This document shows positions 24,460 through 36,029 of a stretch of 64,000 nt of DNA, in pieces (within the stretch, counting starts at the first letter, position 1; the number at the start of each line of letters is the position of its first letter). The stretch is from contig CAHIKZ030000126.1 of assembly GCA_903632075.3 (NCBI GenBank), positions 79,501-143,500 on the forward strand. Direction: 5' to 3'. The translations under genes were made by a program, and so were the position numbers. The stretch is from Acanthosepion pharaonis (Eukaryota > Mollusca > Cephalopoda > Sepiida > Sepiidae). A model generated the notes under the pieces. It was not told the DNA's origin. It did not search any database and worked only from the letters and a program-made list of their open reading frames with translations.

Positions 24460-24775
24460 GAGCACTCAGTCAGTTATGTGCCATGTGTGATACACACTTA
24501 GGCGATCATGTATCTTTCAATACATAACTGATGAGGCAGATTTTTTCACCGAAGTTGATTGCCATTTCTTTCTGTGGTAGACCAGTTACCATCCAAGGCT
24601 ATAGAACCCGGTCTGTCCTACTATTTACCCATAGCTTGGAGGAGAAGAAGAGGATTCATACCTTTCCCAAGGGTATCAACACGTAGGTTAATGTAATGGA
24701 TTCGACTAGAATTCAAACAACTCTCCGATTCCTCAATCCAAGCTGCTATCCATTACTCTACCATGCCTCCTCCTG
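24460..24775 (-). repeat. tRNA-derived SINE, family B, single copy
   Basis: Read on the minus strand, it starts near 24775 with a tRNA-like head. This has an A-box-like ggtagagtaatggatagc and a B-box-like gtcgaatcc about 40 bases later. The shared body follows: gggaaaggtatgaatcctc, the purine-poor cttcttctcctcc, gctatgggtaaatagtagga, ccttggatggtaac, and an end at ggcacataactgactgag. This unpaired copy shows what one arm of the palindrome at 60.5-61.0 kb looks like alone. It sits in the first intron region of CSE1L, in the same orientation as the gene. Confidence 0.65.
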
Positions 24776-27700
24776 AGCACTACCATTTTAGATTCAATCA
24801 GATATTAGGCAATACCAATTAAGCTAAACAACACACAGATAAAATATAATAAAAATGAGGTCACAAAACAGGTTAGATTGTATACTATGTCTGTTTTTAA
24901 ATAGCACTAAGTACTCTTTAGTTTATAACACAAGTATTAGGAACCAACATTTCAGGATCTTGAAAATGTATATCAATGTCAACAGCAGCAGAAGTATTAG
25001 TCGTTATAAAAATCAAAGTGAACTGCTAACACTGAGTTTTGTTTGTAAAACTGTATAAGCTCAATGCAAGTGTTCAACAAATTTAACTCTAACCACTGAT
25101 ATTTGGAGTATTGTCATGTCTATACTATTCAGAGAATAAAAGATTTCATTCTTAATACAACAGATTAATTTCCCACAGCTATAAAGTTTCTAGGTATCTT
25201 TGTAAATTTTCAGTGTATATATAGCATTAGTTAGCATATGCAAACTATCAAGTCCATCATTTTTGCCAGATGTAGCTATTTACTTGTACACACAAATTTA
25301 TCTGTCAAGTTATAGTGAATTAAATTTTTAAAATGTAAATTACAGTATAAAAAGTAAAACTCATCTGTACCAATGAAAAGTATTAACATACAGGGGAACA
25401 GAATTGAAACCCAACTACACTAAACATAATTATTTTTCAGTAAAGAAAATAAAAAGCTAATACATTATTTTTGTTTCAAAAATAAATAATAAAAAAAAAA
25501 TGGTTCATTTACAAGTTGTGTTTGCCAAAAAATTATTTCCTTTTAAAAACAATTTTTTCTAGAAAGTTTGATACAACTATGATGAAAACATTAATGGAGT
25601 ATGTGAAATGGCTGAAAGATAAAAAAAAATGTTAAAAGAAAAATCAATTTACTGACTTGTTCAAATTTGTTCCTTGCAGCTTAAACTCTGCAAATATAGA
25701 ATATAAAAATCCAACATTATCAAGCCTCAATCCATTTCCAAATCCCATATGTAAAATGGCCCACTTTCAGATCTATTAGGAGTTCTGATGTAAAAGTGAA
25801 ACTGTTCAAAGTTTTTCACTACCATATTTGCTACAATTTTCTTATTTGACACAACTACTTATAATTTTCTTGAACTAACTTTCTTGTGCGAGCCATTATT
25901 CACATATTTTAATGCCAAGCTAACTTTGTTATTAGCATAATGAAAAATGAATTTTTTTCAAAGTAATATTTTGTAAGCTTGCCATAGACTTCAATTAATA
26001 TACCCTGATAACTTTAATTCTTAGTTGTTCAAATCTAAGCCCAATTAGATGACAACTGAATTAGAGACTATTTAAATAAGAAATGATCTACATCTCAGAA
26101 AAAAGAGGGGGGGAGTAACACTTGAACTGAACAAAAAAAATACTGATGCAGAGAAGATGAATCTTTTGTTTGATTGTAGGGATGTCATCATACTCTATTA
26201 AATATCAACTACATTTTGATAAGAGAGAAGAGATATACCATAAGCAACTAGATCAGCCTAACAAGTTTCACAATGACATACTTTTAGGTCAACAAAATCA
26301 GGTCCCAAGCTAGGAATACAAACTAGGGTATCTCATATTTGAATTTTAACTTCATTAAAAAAAAAAAAAAAAGTCTCGAATATAAAAAAAAAAACAATTT
26401 TAAGGGACAAATTTCTTGTATTTAGTGATAATTTAACAAAATCATATCAACACTCTACTGAGAGCATCAGATCAACCAAACCTTAAACATTTTTAAACTA
26501 ATACATTTTTTATTGAAGCAAATTCAAAATTGCTATTTTTATAAGCATTTAAACATTTTTAAGTGACAAATTTTAAAATATACATTGAAAGAAAAAAAAT
26601 TATAATCTCCAAATTGCACAAAAACAAGTTTCCACAAATAAATTGAAAATGAATGTTTTATTTTCAAGGTTAAAAAAGAAAGTCTACTACTCCTTACCCC
26701 AGAGATAATAGCTTTAAATGTAAAAAAGATTAGGCACTGGCTATAACCCACATTTTTTAGCATGTAAATAATGGTAACATCTCATCTCAGAAATTCAGAC
26801 AGAAAGAATTAAGTTGTTTTTGACTTTAATTAAACATCTTGAGTATAAAAGTACACCTACACTTGTCATATAGGGAGGTTAAATATTATTCCTGAAAGGG
26901 AGTAGTGGGTTCAAGACTGGGCAAAAACAGCAAAGTAATAAATACTTTGAAAACAAATGAAGTTTGCAAATTTAGCTAGAAAATTATCCTTTATAATTCC
27001 GTTTGGGGTCCATTAAAGAACAAGTTATTGTCCTTTACAAATTCTGTAACTTCCATAAAAAAACAAAGTATTTAATTATTTCCTAGTTGAAGGCAGTTTG
27101 AGTATTTTGCTTAGTGGAAATAGTAAATAAATCCTTTACCCTTCAATTAAAGGTAAAATGAAAGCTTTTTCATTTAAAAATTTCATAACCTGATCGAAAA
27201 TTAGTGGAGGTACCTACTTAAAATTTATTCGTTTGTTCGTTATTTAAGAGAAATTTAAGAAAAAAAAACAATTTAAACTAAACCTCAAAATGTTTTTGTA
27301 CGTAAAACAGCTATGGCCAATAATTATAAAAATCAGTGATCAACTTGACACTGTATCGATATTATAAACCACCGCCTAAATCGATAACAGATCAATATTT
27401 TTCGATTCTGACATTTGCCGCGGCATAAGAATGGTCTACACTACAGAATGCTAGTCTACGAAAATTATTTCTTAAAATTAAAAAGTTCCTGTTTTTTTTT
27501 TTTCTTCTTTTATTGTCTGGACCGGTCTACTCAATATGTGATCATACTTTCAATATGTGATCCCCCCCCCCCAAGTACGCATGAGGGCACGCGATATTAG
27601 AAAAGGTCCGTGTGACAAATAACATCAAAATAAGATGATCTTTAAATGCCTAGAATCCTTTTTCTTTTTTAAAACCCTTAGAAATAGAATGCTTTCTTAG

Positions 27701-27876
27701 ATTTTAAAAGATCACCGTTTCTTTAAAAATATTGTTAGTGTCACTAAAACATCAATTGTTGATTCAATAATTTTGAATACTTAAACTAAACAGTAGCAAG
27801 TTATTGTTTTAAATCATTTGTTACAATTTAAATCAAAATTAAAGTTACTGATTCATAAAAATAATTTACTACTTAC
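24776..27876. other. 5' intron of CSE1L, no recognised feature
   Basis: Uniformly A/T-rich. A C10 run at 27561-27570 and nearby CpG-bearing bases (27410-27610) stand out, but give no gene or motif I can name. Confidence 0.55.
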
Positions 27877-27952
27877 TTGCTGTCCGTAATACCAACACGA
27901 ACAGTATGGTTATGTAAAAATACAAAATTGATTTTTCATAGCATAACCAAAA
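27877..27952 (-). other. candidate second 5' UTR exon of CSE1L
   Basis: On the minus strand a pyrimidine-rich acceptor (tttttcag) at 27954-27953 precedes a 76-nt segment ending at a consensus donor (CAA|gtaagt) after 27877. It contains an upstream ATG with a nine-codon reading frame ending in TAA, so if used it could dampen CSE1L translation. The case rests only on splice-site quality and position between the promoter and the ATG exon. Confidence 0.35.
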
Positions 27953-28654
27953 CTGAAAAAAATCGTCCCGTTTAATTAATGATTTAAGCTTCAAAAAGTA
28001 ATTTTCCAAAGTATATAATCTTTTCGCAAAAGAAAAAGTTTGTATATGTATTTGATAAATTTAAAAAAAAAATGAGATTAGAGACGAAGAATAACGCTTA
28101 ATATTCTTTCCTTGCAAAAATTTTATTCACAAGTTTCATTTAGAAAAAAGTACCGCTTTTTTTCAGTAAACGTTAAAAAAATACTAAAAGTCACATAAAC
28201 TCAAACAGGAATTAAAGAATTAAACAAAAAAAAAACAAATAATTGCTGTCTGAGATAACTACTCAATGTCGTTACACTACAATAGTCGTCTTCCATAATG
28301 GTATTGACATTTCAAAGAAACGTAAATCTTCAGTTATTTCAAAATATCTCCTGACCATATTACATAATAAAGTTAATTTTAAAAGAAAAAAAATTACATA
28401 AAATCAATACATAGGCAAATATTGTAATGGGAAACAATAATTTCTTATCTTGTTACAAGAGAAACCATTCATTAATACCGGTTCCAAGGATACGTCTTCG
28501 TTCAAACCACTTTTTCTTTTAACATTTCATCAAAGTAGGCTTATAGCATGATATACCGCAGTTGTTTGCATACGAGATAATATATATAGATAGGTAACAA
28601 ACGTAAACATTCCGTATAAATAAATAAGATATCACTATTTCTGCAAATACTCAC

Positions 28655-28740
28655 ATGTCAAGGCCCTGTTTTTTTTTAAAATGGCGCCGCCAAACAAGAG
28701 ATGTGAGAGCTACTTCAAGGTAGATAACTCCTATAAGTTC
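28655..28740 (-). promoter_or_regulatory. CSE1L: probable CSE1L promoter / first 5' UTR exon
   Basis: This is the only GC-rich, CpG-bearing patch near the 5' end of the gene. On the plus strand it contains AAAATGGCGCCGCC at 28678-28691, which fits a YY1-type site, common in TATA-less housekeeping promoters. On the minus strand the patch runs into a good donor (CAT|gtgagt) with the exon ending at 28655, consistent with a non-coding first exon spliced to the ATG exon. The transcription start is inferred and cannot be placed exactly. Confidence 0.55.
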
Positions 28741-30600
28741 CGGTTAACATTAATATAAAAAATAAAATGTTAATAAAAATCTTTCTCAGAATACAAGTTC
28801 TAACTGAATTCATTTCTAAACTTTCATTTGGAACTGAATGAGAATAATTTTTAAATTTACTCTCAAAGAAATTAGAAATTTATTTTTTTCATAATAAAGT
28901 AAGAATTTAATCATAAAAAAACTGGGTTTTAACTTTTAATTGATAATTTAAATAGAAATTTAACCAAAATATTTTATTAGTTATTTCTTTCCTTCTCTCT
29001 CACTGCTCAAAAAAGTTAGTCTACCAAACAAATGAGATCTTTTGGAAGAAATAAAATTAAGTAATCTTTTCTGGCTTTTAATGTTCAACCTTCAAATTTC
29101 TATCGGAATGAAAAAAAAAAAGAGATTCTAGTTATTTACTAAGTGTCACTTCGTTTTGACACAAGGCTTCAAGTATGGAGCACCTGACAAGGAATAAACT
29201 TGCTCTGCTAATGATCTATAAGAATATTTCGTTAATCATTACAATAAGAAGTGGCATCCTAAAAAAGATATAAATATTCCTGATGTAGACACACAGAAGG
29301 TGATTATCTCCCTTTTTACAGGATAAATTTACTGATCCCCTAAGAGGACTTTGAGGATCACATGACAGCATGTTCGTGAATATAGTTCAGTTACTGCCTA
29401 GACCTCTGAGGGAGACAAAGTGGTGTAGAATTGTAATTCTACATTTCTGTGCAAACACCATTTAAAAGTGGATCACTACGAGATTTTGTTAAGATCTGTG
29501 CAAAAGCCATCTAAAAGTGGATCACAGTGATATTCTTGTACAAAACACATATTTTCCAAAAATTCACTTGCTGATTGGTTCATAAACAAGCAAGTGTGCA
29601 TCGACATCCACCCAGGCATATCTATTTTTCATCTTGTGATCAAGTTTTGGTGCGAATTTTCTGGAGCCTATCACATGTCCACCCAAGTAAATAAATTCAG
29701 CATGCAAACTCATCTCACTAGTGAGCATTGTGACCACAAACCAGTTGCTAAACAAATCCATGTCACTTTATCATCTGGAGTTTTTAAAGTTACCTTTTAA
29801 CATAATCCAAACCTTCAAACATCACTCACTCATCTTCATTTTCAACTTTGTTTATTACACAGCAGAGAATTGCTTATCACTTCAAGTTCTCAATCACAGA
29901 ACATTTTTCTCTTCTGAATTTGCTCAAACAATTCAACATTATTCCTTGACAAAAAATGATCAAAGGAAGATAACTTTTACCGCAACTAAATTTATTCCAA
30001 ACCACACTGAAAATTTATATTGCACAAAACTGTTTAAATTCCACATAAACAGATTAATACTTTCACTGACTTTGTGAACTTTTCATCACAACAACTTCAA
30101 CATACAATCTTTCATTTAAACTCATAAACTACATTCCAAACACCACAAAGAGTTTATAGAAAGATTTAAACAAACACCACACAGATTTTATTTAGAAATT
30201 TGAATTCATTCCAGCATAAACTATTGTATTTTCTTATGCTATAGAAATAAAATTTGTTTGTTGTTATGCATTATTGGTTTGTGTAATTTCTCATTTTGTT
30301 CATTGCTCTGTAATTCATTGAAGAAGTAATTAAATGTGTTGAGGATTTACATTATTTTGAACATGTAACCGAATTCACTGTACAAATGGTAGCTAATCCT
30401 GATATACCTCTACAAATGGTAGTCCAAACATTGCATTGAATAATAATCCTCTACAGTGGCTTCTCTGACATCAAAGTGGTACCCCATAAGGCATTATATC
30501 AGGTGTTAGAAAGAGAGGCTGTTCAGGATGATTTGATAGGCAAGCTAAGTCTTACAAAGCAGGAGGCTCACTCCATATAACCTTGGATTGAAGTGCCTCA
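28741..30600. other. intergenic, no recognised gene
   Basis: A 118-codon plus frame at 29721-30077 has no family resemblance and the composition of its surroundings. It is treated as chance. Confidence 0.55.
29446..29560. repeat. 49-bp direct tandem pair
   Basis: The segment tctgtgcaaa(c/a)(a/g)ccat(t/c)taaaa then gtggatcac begins at 29446 and again at 29495. The surrounding 29150-29440 has no coding signal. Confidence 0.7.
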
Positions 30601-30619
30601 ATAACAATGAGGCATCACT

Positions 30620-31100
30620 CACCTGGGTGCTGATTTGGAAGACCCTCTGGGTTGGCAAGAGACTTTATTTGGCGGGTTCAGAAAAAATTGTGCTCACTGT
30701 GGTGGGGCAGTGGAGACCCTCAGCTATACTTTCTTCCACTGCAGGGTCATAGGTCTGTTGTGCAAGTTTGTTGAGGACATCATAGTTCTATTTGCAGTAA
30801 TGTTATACCACTATTGACTAAGGCTGAGCACTATGTGTTCTTTTATTTACTAGACATTATGCGAGTCATGATATGGACAATGTGACCAAAGGAATTCCAT
30901 GGGGTCAAGAAGTTTACTTCTTCCCTATTAATCTTGTTCTTTAGGTATCAGCTTAAAGTCAAGATTAGGCCGGAAAGGTAACAACTCCATCCATCAGAAT
31001 TTGGCAAAAGGTGGGTGAGTCTTGCTTGTTTATGTCTACTAAAAGTTGCTGCCTTAGAGTGGAATTTTGATGCTGGTTACGTATTACAAATATTGGAAAT
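30620..31100 (+). pseudogene. non-LTR retrotransposon C-terminal fragment with zf-RVT-like motif
   Basis: The plus-strand frame reads NCAHCGGAVETLSYTFFHCR, a C..C....H....C pattern typical of the zinc-binding segment after the reverse transcriptase in many LINE proteins. Downstream, in shifted frames, come FFRYQLKVKIRPER and KGWVSLACLC-like segments, the usual tail of such a domain (RxxLKxxIRxER ... RWxxLA). The frame is interrupted by stops. No RT core is present nearby. The LINE clade cannot be assigned. Confidence 0.5.
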
Positions 31101-32026
31101 TGCTGGAGTGAATATTGGTAACCCCATCCAAAACAGGGTAGTTTAGGCTTGTTTTGCTCCAGTTTTCTCTATCAAAGTTAACTTATCTAGGGGATGTATG
31201 CTCATTGGGCCCTTTTATTTTTGCACCCACTTTCTTTAGTTTCATTCCCCCTCTCCTCCTCCATTAGGTAGCCAGAGATGTTAGTTCTCTGATAGATGCA
31301 GGATGCCTTTTGTATTTCGGGTGTGATTTTCATAATTGTTGCTGTGTTTGTTTGAATGAGTGCATGTTTGACTGAGTGGTTGGACGAATGTGCGTTTTGA
31401 GTATTTAAGTCCTGTATTAAATTTCATCCAGTTAACTGATGTTTCTGCCATATTTAAGGATTGTGCTTTTGTTTTGTTTTTTGTTTTTATTACTAACACT
31501 GTTTAGTGTTGTTTCTTGTAAATAAATCTTGTTTTCATTGTAAATATTCATTGGGGTTATAAATTTTTAAAAGTTGTTATCTTATTCCTTCCTCACTCTG
31601 ACAAACTGACTATGGTGACTAGTTAGGACTTCATAGAGTCTCTGAGGTACTATGGTGGATGTAGCAAGAGTGGTAAGTAAGAATGTGTTGTTTTGGTGCA
31701 AGGGTTATTGTAGTATGTTTGAGTCAGTGATTGTGTCTAGCTAAGTTAAGTATAAGACAGATGAAGACCAGCCTTCCCCATCTGCAATTTTTGACCTTGT
31801 GCCATATTTGTACATTGTATAATAAATAATGAGGCAGAGTGGCAGCTAGCAGCAGTTCAGCAAACAAGATAATACTATGCATCCTAAATAAGTAATATCA
31901 ATTACTAAGGTTGTACTGTATTTCTTCAAAAGGACATTGCAAGACTTTCTTTTTATTCGCCCTTTCACATACTGCTTGCTTTTTCCTGTGTTTTCAATTT
32001 TTTCTGTGTGAGACAAATTGTGATGA

Positions 32027-32062
<36 letters not shown>

Positions 32063-32120
32063 GAATATGTACATCATCTATCTACCTGAATATGTACATT
32101 ATCTATCTATCTATTGACAA
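32027..32120. repeat. (ATCT)n microsatellite and satellite unit
   Basis: A run of atct from 32027 to 32062 is followed by two copies of gaatatgtacat(c/t)atctatctac/t. Confidence 0.95.
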
Positions 32121-32467
32121 TTTGATGTACATAGGTCCTTACTTTCCATATAAAATTACTTTTATTTCTTGTGTGACTTTTGCTGGATTTTGCAATTAAT
32201 TTTGATTATTCCCAAATTTATTTCCAAGTTAAAGAAATTATTATCATACAAAAAAATTTGTATCAAAAAATCATGTAAAAAATCGCCAAAAACAATCACA
32301 ATAATGCAAATTTGGGAATTCAAAATTTCAAGATTGCAGGTGCTGATATGTCTTGGAATGTTTTAAATTTGCTCACAGAGTTGGCCTGATGCCAAAATGG
32401 TATAACATGTTGGGCTACAGCCTCTACAAGTAAAATTGAAAAAGTGTGACTGATACTGACATTCACA

Positions 32468-32472
32468 TTTAT

Positions 32473-32512
<40 letters not shown>

Positions 32513-32662
32513 TTTATATATTATATATGTGGTACTTATTATAAAGTGCTCAATATCAGAGATAGAGCTAACATATTTGGTTGGTGTGAGTTTGTGACCC
32601 TGGGTTTCATGCTTTTACAATCACAAAAGCGTGAAACCCAGCGTCACAAACTCACATCAATC

Positions 32663-32716
<54 letters not shown>
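32468..32716. mobile_element. compact palindrome made of PLE-type pseudo-LTR ends between (AT)n runs
   Basis: The left arm is about 32576-32616 (tttggttggtgtgagtttgt ...) and the right arm about 32625-32669, with eight bases (acaatcac) between them. The right arm reads gcgtgaaacccag(c)gtcaca, the 3' half of the hammerhead at 12411-12441. The left arm is the same in reverse. Outside the left arm, the reverse complement of 32530-32575 matches the sequence after the 12.4-kb hammerhead (gttagctctatctctgatat). The first core box (CTGATGA) is lost in both arms, so neither can be active. (AT)n runs at about 32474-32509 and 32669-32715 flank it. Confidence 0.65.
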
Positions 32717-32720
<4 letters not shown>

Positions 32721-32755
32721 TGTATTTATTTTTAATCCAACATCATCTAGTTCAC

Positions 32756-32905
32756 ACTCCTCCCCAGTCTTTTGAATAGGAGTAGAGGTTCATCCCTTGT
32801 CTCCTGTTTAGGATTGGGTTTCCGGTTTCTTCTAAAGTCTTCTCATTCTCTTTCACTCCCAGTAGCCCCTTGTGTCTTAGTGGCATTTCACCTTAAAAAA
32901 ATGTT
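32756..32905 (+). pseudogene. LINE 3'-tail-like fragment
   Basis: The end ccccttgtgtcttagtggc followed by atttcacc and an A tract resembles the shared 3' ends at 54440-54500, 52960-53010 and 60340-60390 of this window. It has no intact coding region. Confidence 0.35.
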
Positions 32906-32987
32906 ATTATTTCAAACATTATTATATTGGATATTTGTATTTGAAAGAGACACTCTATTTTTATTTTTATGTTAAACAGTGTGTATC

Positions 32988-33356
32988 AGCCAGCATATTT
33001 GACAAATTTGAATAAAGAAAATGTGCCCCCCCAACAGGAATCAAAACCATGTCCCACTTTCTAGATGAAGAGTATCACAAACCTACAAAGCTTTATCTTA
33101 TTCATTCTTTAGAAATTGCCTTGTTTATGATTAAGATATGAAACTAAGCAGATATAGGCTTTCAAGAAAATTATCTTAGAGGACATACAGTTCCCTTAAA
33201 GAAAGGTCAGGGTGGAAATAGAGCCTTGTTCTACTTGTGACACTCTTCATAGCTGAGCCATAAGGTGCTCCAGATCAAACAATAGTTTCTCCTATAAAGA
33301 GGGACACAGGCTCAATTCCTGCTGGAGAGCAAATTTTCTTTATTTCTCAAATATGC
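32988..33356. repeat. inverted pair of a tRNA-like SINE (family C)
   Basis: The left arm (about 32988-33080) carries gaataaagaaaat, caacaggaatcaaaacc and agatgaagagtatcac. The reverse complement of about 33240-33356 carries aaataaagaaaat, cagcaggaattgagcc and tatgaagagtgtcac in the same order. The right copy on the plus strand has a tRNA-like order: tagctgagccataaggtgc, then about 40 bases later aggctcaattcctgc. The arms have diverged and the left one lacks about 50 bases. Confidence 0.5.
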
Positions 33357-33446
33357 AGAACACTGGATGTAATAAACAGTTTAAACTGAAAATAAAAATG
33401 GGACATGTATTTCAAATACAAGTACCTGCTATAATAATATTTGAAG

Positions 33447-33447
<1 letters not shown>

Positions 33448-33478
<31 letters not shown>
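33448..33478. repeat. (AT)n microsatellite
   Basis: A pure at run of about 30 bases. Confidence 0.95.
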
Positions 33479-33481
<3 letters not shown>

Positions 33482-33636
33482 TTTATTTAAAAATATGATT
33501 CCAAATCACTACATAAGAGGTCTCATGTTTCAAAACAAGAGCCGAAAACTTCAATATAATCCTTTAAATTAAATTGAGTTGAAAGTAAAATGGGCTCCGT
33601 TCCATCTTCAAGCGAAATTTTTTTTCTATATATTTT

Positions 33637-33640
<4 letters not shown>

Positions 33641-33678
<38 letters not shown>
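33641..33678. repeat. (AT)n microsatellite next to the hammerhead
   Basis: A pure at run ending about 20 bases from the helix I strand of the minus-strand hammerhead. Confidence 0.95.
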
Positions 33679-33682
<4 letters not shown>

Positions 33683-33700
33683 GAACATTGAAATCAACAC

Positions 33701-33745
33701 TCAGAGGTGACAGACTGTTTCATGCTGAATGCAATCATCAGGCCA
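33701..33745 (-). ncRNA. hammerhead ribozyme core with eroded helix I
   Basis: On the minus strand CTGATGA lies at 33741-33735. Helix II (TGC with GCA plus a T-T mismatch, loop ATTCA) follows. GAA lies at 33721-33719. Helix III is ACA (33718-33716) with TGT (33712-33710), loop GTC. The cleavage base C is at 33709. The architecture equals the 12.4-kb motif, including the T-T mismatch beside the core and the triloop helix III. The 3' strand of helix I (ACCTCTGA from 33708) is present, but its 5' partner is replaced by a (GT)n microsatellite (33743-33762 on the plus strand is (CA)n). Cleavage is therefore doubtful. No PLE protein fragment is seen within 1 kb. Confidence 0.6.
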
Positions 33746-33762
33746 CACACACACACACACAC

Positions 33763-33795
<33 letters not shown>

Positions 33796-33796
33796 T
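33743..33796. repeat. (CA)n then (TATG)n microsatellite
   Basis: A ca run of about 20 bases is followed by atatatg and eight tatg units. Confidence 0.95.
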
Positions 33797-34134
33797 ATAT
33801 TTTGTCATCCACAGACAGGCCGTTTCGCTGTATTACAGCTCATTTCTGTGGCTAGATGTACAGTTGCCTCTAGCTAGGATCAAAACCCAGCTGAATTGGT
33901 GTCAGTCATAGATTTTATCCCTAAGTTGTTGGCATGGATGAAGGTGAATTTAAGCGTATTTATTTTTGGATAAACACACAGTGACTGAGAGAACTCAATT
34001 CACTTTACTGAAGAGTCTTGAATTATTAGCCATAATAGTCACTGTTTAAAAACTTACACTTCCTCCCCAGAGAGCTCAACCGAAATAAATTTTTCAAGAG
34101 AATATGGTAGACTTCTTCAGGCTGGAATCAGAGA

Positions 34135-34665
34135 TAAACCCATGTGTGCAGAGGTTTAGTGATATTTGGTGATGCTGGGGCCAACTTCTGTGATTGTATG
34201 CCCCTAAGATACAAAAGAAAGGACTCAAGGACCTAGTACTGAGAAATGTGAGAAAGGAAGACATTTTAATTATGCAAAAACATATGAAACATGAAATAGA
34301 CACTTTATTCAAATTAAATAAAAACTAAATTTTTATTTCACTTTATGATTCGATACCCTCTGATATGGATGCCCGGGGCCGTCTCACCCTCTGCCTTCCA
34401 TTGCATGAGATGTTATCAAAGCATCAGTAACAGTGACATGCAGAGGTTTGGTGATGCCCAGGGTCAACATTTTGATTGTATGTCCCTAAGACTTAAGTAG
34501 TGGGGCCTCTAGGGCCTAGTACTGAGAAATATGAGAAAGGAAGACATTTCAATTATGCAAAAACATATGAAACATGAAATAAACACTTTATTCAAATTAA
34601 ATATAAATTAAATCTTTATTTCATTCTTTGATTGGATACCTTCCTGATATAGATGTTCATAGTCA
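34135..34665. repeat. 283-bp direct tandem duplication
   Basis: The segment from gcagaggttt(a/g)g through ctagtactgagaaatgtgag, tatgcaaaaacatatgaaac and actttattcaaattaaat occurs twice, with matching points 283 bases apart (34251 and 34534). Differences are scattered substitutions. A gatgcccggggccgtc segment joins the copies. No coding potential is evident. Confidence 0.8.
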
Positions 34666-34745
34666 CTGCACTCTCTGTCCCCTAACCTTCTGCACCCTCT
34701 GTCCCTTACCCTTCTACACCCTCTGTCCCCTACCCTTCTGCTTCC
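34657..34745. repeat. minisatellite, about 23-bp unit
   Basis: The unit ccctctgtcccctacccttct repeats about four times with small changes. An open frame across it gives a TLCPLPF repeat, most simply explained as an artefact. Confidence 0.75.
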
Positions 34746-35049
34746 TTCTGCAGGCTTCTGCATGTGTGAGAGACATGTGTTGGAAAGACGTAATAAAAAT
34801 CCTTTTCAGATGCTATGACCATGAAGTTTTTCTTCTCATATTGAAGCTATTAAGATTGGCTGGATTTTAAATTCGCTACTCCAAGTAGATCTCTGTTTTT
34901 TTCCCTATTTATTTGCATACCAGTGTACTATTTATGCTTTTGCAATGCTCAGTGATATTGTACATGAGTCCAGTCTGAGGTTGTCTGTAGAGAATTGTGA
35001 GATCAGTGCACTTTCAATACATTTTCTTTTAAGTAAATTCTTTCATTTC

Positions 35050-35424
35050 TTAATTAAACTTATGGTAAACTAATATTGAATTTAAAGTGTTGCCATGTAA
35101 TAGATTCCTGTGATGCTCATATAGTCTTTTTTTATGAGCATCACAGGGTTCTAGAAAATGGATTTTTGAGAAGATCTGAACAAGAAGACATACTTTCTTT
35201 AAAAGAGCTGGTTCACACTCTTGGTACATAAAAATAGAAGAATGTTCAAAGAAAAAATATAAGTATCTTTTACTTTTAATTGCTGAACAAATTTTATAAG
35301 AGACAATTTGAAGGATTCTAGTGTCAGGTTTATTATCAAAGGTCTCATTATTGGCAATATCACAATGGTTGATAAAGAAACATGTGTTCTTTCCTGTTAC
35401 TGGTATCATGTAAACCAATGCCAA
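35050..35424 (-). pseudogene. 124-codon open frame, possibly a retroelement relic with a PLE-endonuclease-like end
   Basis: One uninterrupted frame starts MALVYMIPVTGKNTCFF and ends HKKRLYEHHRNLLHGNTLNS. The last 25 residues resemble the KKRLYEHRRDLL..N..N segment found after the YIG box in Penelope-like endonucleases. I do not recognise the first 90 residues (INHCDIANNETFDNKPD, SAIKSKRYLYFFF). A perfect 15-bp inverted repeat (35107-35121 with 35133-35147) lies within the PLE-like part. It could also be chance. Confidence 0.3.
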
Positions 35425-36029
35425 CTGCCTAATAGTTCTGAAGAGGTAACTTACATCTCAAAATTATCCACTTGATTTAGATGCAATAAAAACTAAGTCT
35501 AACAGGATTTTCAATGATCTTCAAGATGATGATAGCATCCAAACAACTATGTAACTAATCCTGTTTTCTATGATATATTATTCTTTATTTATGGTAAAAT
35601 TTTAATTAAACTTACATCTATACAGGAGGAAATTTTACAGGTGAGTGGGGGGAGAAGCTTTTGTCCTGAAAATGTATAAATTGTTTGCTGTGGTGTTTCT
35701 GACTCCCCAAATCTATCCTTTGTACACCTGTGCTTACATTGGTGTTTCTCATCAAATTCTCTGTGAGTCAGCTCTAAGGTTGGTACTGAGTACACCCTTC
35801 TCTTTATCCTTGGTTAGTTTTTCTGAGAAAACATTGTATGTACTGTATCCACAAAAAAGCTTACCTTTGGTCACAACTTTGGAAATAAAATTTGAATCAG
35901 TTTGAATATGTTTCCTCAAATTATGACACACAAATTTTATCCTCTATGAGCAAACAAGGCACAAATTTTGTTAAAATGCTTTTTATTTTCAAGTCTTCTA
36001 AGTGAATACAAAATAATAACTCCCTTTAG

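Noticed and set aside
29721..30077. 118-codon plus-strand open frame
   Set aside because: No family resemblance, no splice or start context, A/T-driven residue use. Other frames over the same bases are equally open.
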